A DNA stretch of 64,000 bases from the NCBI GenBank assembly GCA_041060555.1, contig JBEUDS010000001.1; one strand, given 5' to 3'. Of this stretch, positions 17,920-25,798 are shown piece by piece. Each line of letters begins with the position of its first letter. The first letter of the stretch is position 1. The position numbers and the translations under genes are program-made. The notes under the pieces are model-generated. The model was not told the DNA's origin. It ran no database searches and saw only the letters and a list, made by a program, of their open reading frames with translations. This stretch comes from CAUJIW01 sp963205175 (GTDB lineage Bacteria > Pseudomonadota > Alphaproteobacteria > Sphingomonadales > Sphingomonadaceae).

Positions 17920-18579
17920 TTACTGGCCGCGCGCCCAGTTGCCGAATTCCTTCACTGTCACCTTGCCGTCGGCGTCGGCGTCGGCGTCGGCGAAGTTGAG
18001 CTGGCTCTGACGCATGAACTGCTCGCGCGTCACCAGGCCGTCACCGTCGGCGTCCATCACCTGGAAGCGCAGCGTCTTGCGCTCGGTGGCGCGCTCCTGC
18101 ATCTGCAGCTGCCGCTGGGCGTTCATGGCGCTTTTCGGGCCGGGGCCCATGCGCATCGCCATATATTCCTCGCGGGTGAGCCGGCCATTGCCGTCGCTGT
18201 CCATCGCCGCGAACATGTCGCCGGCCCAGGCCTGATGCTCGGCACCGCTCAGCACGCCATCCTGATCCTGATCGCGCTGGCGCAGCCGGTCGGCGGCGCG
18301 CTTGCCCTGCCGGTCCCAGTCGCGCAACCGGTCACGGTCGCGATCGGGGATGCCGTCGCCGGTGCCGTCGCGTAGGCGGTCGCGGTCCTGGCTGCCATAG
18401 CCCGGGCTCATGCTGCCGCTCATGCCGGCCCCGCCGCCCGTGCCGCCGCCACCACCGCCGCCGGAACCGCCGGGGCCCGCGATGGCTGGCGCGGTGGCCA
18501 GTAGCAGGCCCAGCGACAGGGTGGACACCGCCAAGCCGCGGATTTTCGAAGTGGTGGTTTTCATACTGGTCATCTTCAT
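17920..18579 (-). CDS. Exported EF-hand protein
   Basis: A 219-aa secreted calcium-binding protein. ATG 18579 is chosen: it has GGGAGGATCCC just upstream and starts a good signal peptide (basic MKMTSMKTTTSKIRG, hydrophobic LAVSTLSLGLLLATAPAIAG). The mature part begins with a Gly-rich spacer (GGSGGGGGGGTGGG) and an Asp/Arg-rich segment. Four EF-hand loops follow: DQDQDGVLSGAE, DSDGNGRLTREE, DADGDGLVTREQ and DADADADGKVTVKE. It is a probable periplasmic calcium buffer or sensor. It is convergent with the GST pair and divergent from cspA. A 14-bp palindrome lies 38 bases upstream. Confidence 0.9.
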   Translation of the reverse strand: MKMTSMKTTTSKIRGLAVSTLSLGLLLATAPAIAGPGGSGGGGGGGTGGGAGMSGSMSPGYGSQDRDRLRDGTGDGIPDRDRDRLRDWDRQGKRAADRLRQRDQDQDGVLSGAEHQAWAGDMFAAMDSDGNGRLTREEYMAMRMGPGPKSAMNAQRQLQMQERATERKTLRFQVMDADGDGLVTREQFMRQSQLNFADADADADGKVTVKEFGNWARGQ

Positions 18580-18616
18580 GGGATCCTCCCGATCGTCCAA
18601 TGACTGTATGCGAATA

Positions 18617-18630
18617 TCAGAATATTCTGA
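18617..18630. promoter_or_regulatory. Perfect 14-bp palindrome upstream of the EF-hand gene
   Basis: TCAGAATATTCTGA is its own reverse complement and lies 38-51 bases before the EF-hand start codon, in the promoter zone. It has the form of an operator for a dimeric regulator, which is not identified. Confidence 0.5.
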
Positions 18631-18732
18631 CACGAACCTGACAGCGGGGTGATCGTCGTCCGCTTGCCAGTCACTTTTAACATAAGACGCCGGCGGCCGG
18701 CGGGGCGCCTTCAAAAGATTTCAAACAACACC

Positions 18733-18760
18733 TTGTAATTCAGCAGGATCGGCCTATATC
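18733..18760 (+). promoter_or_regulatory. Candidate sigma-70 promoter of cspA
   Basis: TTGTAA (18733-18738), a 16-base spacer, TATATC (18755-18760). Transcription would begin near 18767 and leave about 138 bases of untranslated leader, the length usual for cold-shock mRNAs. Confidence 0.4.
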
Positions 18761-18904
18761 AGTCATGTCGATGAATGACTAACTGATAAATAATCTCGGT
18801 TTCCGCGTTTTCGCGTTTCTCCCAGACGACAATCAATACGGCATTATGGCATCGTCTTCCGGGTGTTTTCCTGGGAATACTCTATGCCCTGAAAGGGTTT
18901 TATT

Positions 18905-19117
18905 ATGATGACGGGAACCGTGAAATGGTTCAACAGCCTCAAGGGCTTTGGTTTTATTGCGCCGGATGGTGGCGGTAAGGACGCATTCGTTCATATCAGC
19001 GCTGTCGAGCAGGCCGGCCTTTCGTCGTTGCAGGAAGGGCAGAAGATCAGCTTCGATCTGCTGGTCGACCGCAGCGGCAAGTCGTCCGCCGGCAACCTGA
19101 AGGCGGTCGCCGCCTGA
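18905..19117 (+). CDS. cspA: Cold-shock protein
   Basis: Single cold-shock domain of 70 aa that binds single-stranded nucleic acid and acts as an RNA chaperone. RNP1 is seen in KGFGFIAP and RNP2 in DAFVHISA. TGTVKWFNSLKGFGF is the family N-terminus. Two consecutive ATG codons at 18905 and 18908 can both start; AAAGGG lies upstream. The long gene-free leader suggests temperature-dependent control at the mRNA level, as in other csp genes. The paralogue name is generic. Confidence 0.94.
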   Translation: MMTGTVKWFNSLKGFGFIAPDGGGKDAFVHISAVEQAGLSSLQEGQKISFDLLVDRSGKSSAGNLKAVAA

Positions 19118-19483
19118 GGCCTTGCGCCCGCCGCGGACTGCGCCGCGAGGTTTTCGCGGCCGTCATCGCGGCAGGAGAAGGCGCATTATCGGCATCGGCC
19201 GTTGACCACGGATGTACTGGCAACGCGATGTCTGATAGGATACCAGCTGACCGTTGGTATCGCAGGCCCCGCGCCGCTTCGGCGGTCGCGGGGCTGAGCC
19301 GTTGATATGGGCGCCCTGACTCGATGGGATGGCTGGCCGCATGGACCGGCTACCGTGGCGCTCCGCTCGTGAGATGAGCCGGGGCTGCTCCCTTGGTGTC
19401 GACTGTTGTCGTGTGCTGTCTGTCGCCCGGTCTCTCGACCGGTCGCGTTTCCGATGTCACCGCTTGCCACACGGGAGGTCAAT
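19118..19483. other. Gene-less region after cspA
   Basis: A 366-base stretch with no credible protein gene. The TTCG hairpin (19266-19294) is the only strong structure. GGGAGG at its right end is the ribosome binding site of the next small gene. Confidence 0.5.
19266..19294 (+). terminator. Strong GC hairpin with TTCG loop
   Basis: GCCCCGCG (19266-19273) pairs with CGCGGGGC (19287-19294), and CCGC with GCGG inside, closed by TTCG, with one bulged T. It would be very stable. It lies 149 bases after the cspA stop and has no T run, so it may be a processing or termination signal for cspA mRNA or part of a small RNA. Confidence 0.5.
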
Positions 19484-19720
19484 ATGCGCCAGGAAAATGG
19501 AGAGATCATGCAGTGGGTTCACCTGGGCGATGCCCTGCGGGAAGAAGCGCTCGCCTGTACCGGCGACATCAACGCCGCCTACATGGCGGTGCACCTGACC
19601 TTGCGTGAAGCCTTTGTCGCCGCTGGCGACGATGCCGTGCCATCACCTTCGCCGACGGTGCTGCTGTCGCGCGTGCGGGCGCACTCCCGCCCGCGTGGCG
19701 GCCTGGCGAACCACGCATGA
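19484..19720 (+). CDS. Hypothetical protein, 78 aa
   Basis: No family recognised. ATG 19484 has GGGAGG 6 bases upstream. The N-terminal half is predicted helical (MQWVHLGDALREEALACTGDINAAYMAVHLTLREAF). The C-terminus is Pro/Ser/Arg-rich (SPSPTVLLSRVRAHSRPRGG) and may be disordered. Its stop overlaps the start of the next gene (ATGA at 19717), so they are translationally coupled. No membrane segment. Confidence 0.6.
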   Translation: MRQENGEIMQWVHLGDALREEALACTGDINAAYMAVHLTLREAFVAAGDDAVPSPSPTVLLSRVRAHSRPRGGLANHA

Positions 19721-20046
19721 GCCGCCGCCTGCTACGAGGATCACTGGAAGCCTGGCTGCGTCCTGCGCGCGAGGGCTGGGCTTTCGATACGTGCCGTTAC
19801 AATTTCGCGCCGCTGGTGGGGAACGGCATCCGTATGGTGGTGACCAAGCTGGCGGATTGCACCGTCGACATCGGCGTGATGACCCAGCGGGGCGATTTCC
19901 TGTTTCGCGCGCCAATGCCGGAGGCGCTGTCCCCGCGCGGACTGTTTGTCGCCGTCCGCTGGCGCGAGGGGGACATCATCGAGGCCCGGCTGGCGGACAC
20001 ACTGATCGGCTCACGGCCTTTCGGAGTCGCCCTTCGCGGCGCCTGA
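19717..20046 (+). CDS. Hypothetical protein, 109 aa
   Basis: No family recognised. It starts inside the stop of the previous gene. The product begins with the basic MSRRLLRGSLEAWLRPAREGW, then a likely beta-rich body (GIRMVVTKLADCTVDIGVMTQRGDFLFRAP, GLFVAVRWREGDIIEARLADT). Soluble and basic; no signal peptide. It is the middle member of a three-gene set with the 78-aa and 102-aa genes. Confidence 0.6.
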   Translation: MSRRLLRGSLEAWLRPAREGWAFDTCRYNFAPLVGNGIRMVVTKLADCTVDIGVMTQRGDFLFRAPMPEALSPRGLFVAVRWREGDIIEARLADTLIGSRPFGVALRGA

Positions 20047-20077
20047 TCGCGCCCCTCGTACAGCAAGGAGTTGACGC

Positions 20078-20386
20078 ATGTGGATCGAACCACTGCTGTT
20101 GCAGGACATCCGCGAGGTCGTGGTGTCACGTGGCGACGCATATCCGCCGGAAGCGATCAAACTCGATGACCGCGATCCGCGCAATGTCGAGCGTCACATC
20201 CGCTATCTGATGCGCCGTGGCGAACTGCGGGCCCGGCTGGAAGCCGGCGGCGGCTCCCGGCTGCTGGTGCTCGGGCTGACCGCCAAGGGCTATCATGCCG
20301 CCGGCCGGGTTCGGAACAGCCCGCCGCCCGGCAAATTGTCGAAGGCGATTTCGTGGCTGCGCGACACGTTGGCCGCGACGCGTTAG
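20078..20386 (+). CDS. Hypothetical protein, 102 aa, possible winged helix
   Basis: No family recognised with certainty. The start ATG 20078 has AAGGAG 7 bases upstream. The middle, DDRDPRNVERHIRYLMRRGELRARLEAGGGSRLLVLGLTAKGYHAAG, has the look of a winged helix-turn-helix (helix, helix, beta wing), so DNA binding is possible. The tail is helical (KLSKAISWLRDTLAA). It follows the 109-aa gene by 31 bases and is convergent with lepA. Confidence 0.62.
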   Translation: MWIEPLLLQDIREVVVSRGDAYPPEAIKLDDRDPRNVERHIRYLMRRGELRARLEAGGGSRLLVLGLTAKGYHAAGRVRNSPPPGKLSKAISWLRDTLAATR

Positions 20387-20434
20387 CGCCCGGCCGGCCG
20401 CAGGACCTTATCCGTCAGAGCCAGGTGACAGCGC

Positions 20435-22246
<1,812 letters not shown>

Positions 22247-22565
22247 GGCGGCGGGCATAGCACCACGGCAAGCCCAAGGAAAGCGCCACGCGGGCCGGGA
22301 TGCAGCGGTTGTCCGGGCGCGCAGCCGGGGTGGTCGCCACCCGAGGCCGGGCGGTCTGAAAGGGCCTCCCTGAAATGGCGTACCTGAAGTGACCCGACGG
22401 GGACATGCCCGGACAACAAAGAGGCGTCCGGCTGGGCCGAACGCCTCCAAGTTGGACAGGCGCGGGGGGTTATACCGCGCGTGATCCGGGTTCGGGCCTG
22501 TGCCGGGCCCGGATCAGATCAGGCCCGGATCAGATCAGGCCCGGATCAGGTCAGGCCCGGATCAG
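22247..22565. other. Region between lepA and the PEP-CTERM gene
   Basis: This 319-base region carries no gene. It contains the lepA 5' region, the terminator hairpin at 22414-22447 and the 16-bp tandem repeats. No clear lepA promoter was recognised. Confidence 0.5.
22414..22447 (-). terminator. Rho-independent terminator after the PEP-CTERM gene
   Basis: On the minus strand GAGGCGT/ACGCCTC forms an outer stem, with CGGC/GCCG inside around a 3-base loop, followed by TTTGTTG. It lies about 120 bases after the PEP-CTERM stop and before lepA, so it would isolate lepA from upstream transcription. Confidence 0.75.
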
Positions 22566-22568
22566 TCA
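22506..22568. repeat. Four-copy 16-bp tandem repeat
   Basis: Unit GGCCCGGATCAGATCA at 22506-22521 and 22522-22537, GGCCCGGATCAGGTCA at 22538-22553, and a 15-base copy at 22554-22568 that runs into the PEP-CTERM stop codon. Each unit contains GATCAGATC-like half sites. It forms the 3' untranslated part of the PEP-CTERM mRNA, ahead of its terminator. Confidence 0.9.
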
Positions 22569-23612
22569 GGCCTTGCGCCGGCGCCGCAGGGCGCCCGCAC
22601 CCGCCAGACCCAGCCCGAGCAGGGCAAGGGTCGCCGGTTCCGGCGTCTCGACCGGATCATCCGTATCGATGGGGTCGTCGTTGACGCGCGAGATGGCGAA
22701 CGACGAGGTGATGCCCATGAAGAACACGTTGTCGTCGAACGACGGGTTCTCGGTGAGGAAGGAGACATAGGTGTCGCCCGCCGTCACGAACGGCGCGGCG
22801 TCGATGATGTTGCCTTCCGCCAGGTTGTACAGCTCGTCGTCACCGGCGCCGCCGGCGCAGTTGGGGTCCGGGTTGGACGTGTTGTCGCCGATGCCGCCGA
22901 CCGTCAGCAGGTCACCGTTGGCGGCGAGGAAGTTGCCGTCGTCATTGCCGCCGGCGCAGCTGGTCAGGCGGCGCGACACCGGGTTGGAGCTGGTCTGCAC
23001 GTCAACCACGGTCACCTGGCCGGTGGAGTTGCTGGTGCTGTTGCCGTTGTACGAGAAGCTCGAGGCCAGCGACATGATGATGTCGCCGCTGACATAGGGC
23101 GAGTCGAAGGTCAGCGTCGTGGTGTCGCCGCCCAGCGCCAGCTCGCCATCGAGCAGGATCGCGGTGCCGGTGGTCGAGCCGTTGCGATAGACGACCACAA
23201 GCACGCTGCCGTCGGTGCTCTGCGTCTCGGCATAGCTGAAGTCATAGACGCCGCCGGCGCCGCCATCGATGATCGGCTTGATGATGCTGGTCACGTCGAA
23301 GCGGCGCACGCTCGCCGGGTTGGCGTTGTTGAGCAGCGCACCGTCGGCCTGATCGAGGGTAACGCCCTCCAGCACGGCGCCGTAGTTGCCGCCGCTGCCC
23401 CAGATGTCCGCGGTGTACAGATAGGCGGCGACGACCGTCGAGCCGGCCGGCACATCAGCGCGGATGACGTTCGATGTGCTGCTGGTGGCGCCGTCAATGC
23501 TCAGCGCGGCATTCTGGTAGCCCTGGAACAGCATCAGGCCGGCGCTTGCCGGCTGGGCCGCGAGACCGAGCGCAACCATGGCGCTGGCTCCCATCAACAT
23601 CTTCTTCAACAT
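22566..23612 (-). CDS. PEP-CTERM sorting-domain protein
   Basis: A 348-aa exported protein. The signal peptide is MLKKMLMGASAMVALGLAAQPASAG. The body is Gly/Ser/Thr/Asn/Asp-rich and beta-like, with a cysteine pair (TSCAGGNDDGN and PNCAGGAGDDE). The C-terminus is a textbook PEP-CTERM signal: the PEP motif in TPEPATLALLGLGLAG, a hydrophobic helix, then RRRRK. Such proteins are processed by exosortase and usually end up at the surface or in extracellular polysaccharide. No exosortase gene is in this window. ATG 23612 is taken as start, but an identical start site lies 27 bases upstream at 23639 because of a tandem duplication. Expression is probably sigma-54 dependent (site 23859-23874). Confidence 0.92.
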   Translation of the reverse strand: MLKKMLMGASAMVALGLAAQPASAGLMLFQGYQNAALSIDGATSSTSNVIRADVPAGSTVVAAYLYTADIWGSGGNYGAVLEGVTLDQADGALLNNANPASVRRFDVTSIIKPIIDGGAGGVYDFSYAETQSTDGSVLVVVYRNGSTTGTAILLDGELALGGDTTTLTFDSPYVSGDIIMSLASSFSYNGNSTSNSTGQVTVVDVQTSSNPVSRRLTSCAGGNDDGNFLAANGDLLTVGGIGDNTSNPDPNCAGGAGDDELYNLAEGNIIDAAPFVTAGDTYVSFLTENPSFDDNVFFMGITSSFAISRVNDDPIDTDDPVETPEPATLALLGLGLAGAGALRRRRKA

Positions 23613-23655
23613 GATAGTTCCCCTTCCATTCTTCAACATGATAGTTCCCCTTCCA
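23602..23655 (-). repeat. Exact 27-bp tandem duplication of the translation start
   Basis: Bases 23602-23628 and 23629-23655 are identical. On the gene strand each copy holds GGAAGGGGAACTATC, ATG and the codons TTG AAG. Because 27 is divisible by three, both starts (23639 and 23612) are in frame and the upstream one adds nine residues (MLKNGRGTI) to the signal peptide. Confidence 0.95.
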
Positions 23656-23709
23656 GTGTCGGCCAGTTTCCGCGTCGCGCGCGGTTCGTCCGCGGACCCG
23701 GTCTGGCAA

Positions 23710-23725
23710 AGCCCCTCGCGTGCCA
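23710..23725 (-). promoter_or_regulatory. Weaker sigma-54-like site
   Basis: The minus strand reads TGGCACGCGAGGGGCT. The -24 part TGGCACG is perfect and GG-N10-GC spacing is kept, but the -12 part is GGGCT instead of TTGCT. It lies about 70 bases before the first start codon. It could be a second promoter, a remnant, or chance. Confidence 0.4.
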
Positions 23726-23858
23726 TCCGATGAAAGGTGGCGACGCCAATGATGAATGGTGCATCAGGGATGCAGGTGGGCGCGAGCCAGTGCGGGAGCA
23801 CCGTGTCAGCGCGACGGACGACTTTGCGTCCTGGTTTTCGACCCTTGACGATATCTTA

Positions 23859-23874
23859 AGCAAAGGGCGTGCCA
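23859..23874 (-). promoter_or_regulatory. Sigma-54 promoter of the PEP-CTERM gene
   Basis: The minus strand reads TGGCACGCCCTTTGCT, a full match to TGGCACG-N4-TTGCT with GG and GC ten bases apart. Transcription would begin near 23847, giving a leader of about 210-235 bases. PEP-CTERM genes in other bacteria are controlled by the PrsK/PrsR sensor-regulator pair with sigma-54, which fits. Confidence 0.85.
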
Positions 23875-24069
23875 CAAAATAATATCACGTAAAATCAATA
23901 TATTAACTGATCCAATTTCTCCTTGTTCGCTTGGAGTGTAAAAAACTTCGACAGATGGATGATGCGCGCCGGGGTTGGGGGATGCGATCCCCCTCTGGTC
24001 GCCGGCCGTGTTTGCCGTATAGTCGCCCCTGCATAGTCCGGCGGGCACTCGACATCGGGGGAGGGTTGA

Positions 24070-25375
24070 ATGCGGCTGAAGGTGGCGATCATCGGTTCCG
24101 GTCCGGCTGGGTACTACACCGCCGAGGGACTGGTGAAGCAGTACGGCGACCAGGTGCAGATCGACATCATCGACCGGCTGCCGACGCCGTTCGGGCTGAT
24201 TCGCGCCGGGGTCGCGCCCGATCACCAGTCCATCAAGGGCGTCACCCGTCGCTATGAGGAGACCCAGGCGGCGGGCGACATCCGTTTCTTCGGTAACCTG
24301 CAGATCGGTGACGCCATCTCGATCGCCGAGCTGCGGGAGCTCTATCATGCCGTGGTGCTGGCGACCGGCGCGCCGCACGACCGGCCGCTGGGTGTCCCCG
24401 GTGATGGTCTGCCGGGCGTCATCGGCGCCGCCGCCTTCGTCGGTTGGTACAATGGCCACCCGGATTTCGTCGACCTGGCGCCGCCGCTGGATACGTCCGC
24501 CGTCGCCGTGATCGGCAACGGCAACGTCGCCATCGACGTGGCGCGGGTGCTGGTGAAGTCGCCCGACGAAATGGCGGGCTCCGACCTTGCCCGTCACGCC
24601 GCCGAACTGATCCATGCCAGCGCGATCCGCGATGTCTACGTCTTTGGTCGCCGCAGTCTGCTTGATGTCAGCTTCACGCCGAAGGAAGTGGGGGAGCTGG
24701 CGGAACTGACGGACGCTGTGCCGCTGGTCGACCCCGGCCAGCTGCCCCCCCGACGGCGCCGAGGCCGCGCTTGATCCCGGCCAGCGCAAGGTGATCGGGC
24801 ATCTGCGCAGCTTCGCCCTGCGGCGTGCGGACGAAAAGCCCCGGCGCATCCATTTCGTGTTCTGCGCCAGGCCATTGCGGGTTCTGGGTGAGGATCGCGC
24901 CACCGGGCTGGAGCTGGAGCGCACCTGCGTGCGGGATGGTCAGGCGGTGGGCACCGGCGAGACCTTCACCATCGACTGCGGTCTGGTCATCCCCTGCATC
25001 GGCTATCGCACCCGCTCCATCGCCGGGGTGCCGTTCGACAACGCGCGCGGTCGCTTTGTCAACGACGAGGGATTGATCGAGCCCGGCCTCTATTGCGTCG
25101 GCTGGTCGCGCCGGGGGCCGTCGGGCACCATCGGCACCAACCGTCCGGATGGCTTCGCCATCGCCGAGAAGATCGCCGCCGCCGGGCTGACCGGCGAGCG
25201 TGCCGGCCGGGCCGGACTTGGGCGCCTGATCGAGGAGCGCGACCTGTGGGTAGTGGGCTTCGACGACTGGAAAACGATCGACGCCGCCGAGGTGGCCCGC
25301 GCGCGCATCGGCGCGCCCAGGGAAAAGTTCGTGCGTATCGAGGAGATGCTGGCGGCGGCGGGACGGAGCGGCTAA
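24070..25375 (+). pseudogene. FprA-type ferredoxin-NADP+ reductase, frameshifted
   Basis: Adrenodoxin-reductase-like flavoenzyme that passes electrons between NADPH and ferredoxin. The first frame (24070-24774) has the FAD-binding N-terminus VAIIGSGPAGYYTAEGL, RLPTPFGLIRAGVAPDH, and the NADPH fold VAVIGNGNVAIDVAR. It breaks in a run of seven C (24745-24751). Dropping one C continues into the second frame (24752-25375: PPDGAEAALDPGQRKVIGHLRSFALRR), which holds PCIGYRT and YCVGWSRRGPSGTIGTNRPDG, to the normal end. The joined product would be about 434 aa, normal length. Either a recent inactivating mutation, a homopolymer sequencing error, or slippage; the last two would leave a working enzyme. 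Confidence 0.88.
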
Positions 25376-25421
25376 TCAAGGTCGCCCGCCGCTCCAGGCT
25401 GGCGTGAACGACGGAACATCC

Positions 25422-25676
25422 ATGCCGCCCATCGAGATTCTCGGCCTGTGTGCCGCCTTCTGCTCCACCACCGCCTTCGCGCCGCAGGCCATCAAGGCGA
25501 TCCGCCACAAGCAGACCCGTGACATCTCGCTGTGGAGCTACCTGCTGTTCATTGCCGGCATCCTGCTTTGGCTGGGCTATGGCAGCATGATCGGCAGTCT
25601 GCCGCTGATCGTCTGCAACGCCGTGACATTGCCGCTGGCCGCCATCACCCTGGTGTTGAAATTGCGCCACGGCTGA
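25422..25676 (+). CDS. SemiSWEET sugar transporter (PQ-loop protein)
   Basis: An 84-aa membrane protein with three predicted transmembrane helices, the half-transporter unit that dimerises to move sugars. The N-terminal helix LGLCAAFCSTTAFAPQAIKAI contains the PQ motif. Also present are TRDISLWSYLLFIAGILLWLGYG and LPLIVCNAVTLPLAAITLVLKLRHG with the conserved Asn. ATG 25422 gives the family's usual length; an upstream GTG at 25404 would add six residues. It is 46 bases after the reductase and probably independent of it. Confidence 0.92.
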   Translation: MPPIEILGLCAAFCSTTAFAPQAIKAIRHKQTRDISLWSYLLFIAGILLWLGYGSMIGSLPLIVCNAVTLPLAAITLVLKLRHG

Positions 25677-25798
25677 GGCGGTTCCGGCGACAACAGCCAT
25701 TGGTTGTCACGACGGGTGCGGAGTCGTCATACGCATGTCATCGTCCGGTCCCACTAACCTTCGCATCTGCAGCAGCGGATCGCAAAGGAGGGACACCA

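Larger units (their letters stand above)
18580..18904. other. Divergent intergenic region EF-hand / cspA
   Basis: This 325-base region holds no gene. It contains the palindrome at 18617-18630, a candidate cspA promoter at 18733-18760, and a leader of about 140 bases before cspA. The leader includes the short hairpin CGCG-TTTT-CGCG near 18805-18817. Sequence here is more AT-rich than the genes. Confidence 0.5.
23640..24069. other. Divergent intergenic region PEP-CTERM / ferredoxin reductase
   Basis: A 430-base region without a credible gene. It holds the two sigma-54-like sites and, from about 23870 to 23950, an AT-rich segment that could carry enhancer sites for a sigma-54 activator or the promoter of the reductase. 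GGGGGAGGG just before 24070 is the ribosome binding site of the reductase gene. Confidence 0.55.

Noticed and set aside
22506..22568. CRISPR array
   Set aside because: The repeats are directly adjacent 16-bp units without spacers and no cas genes occur.
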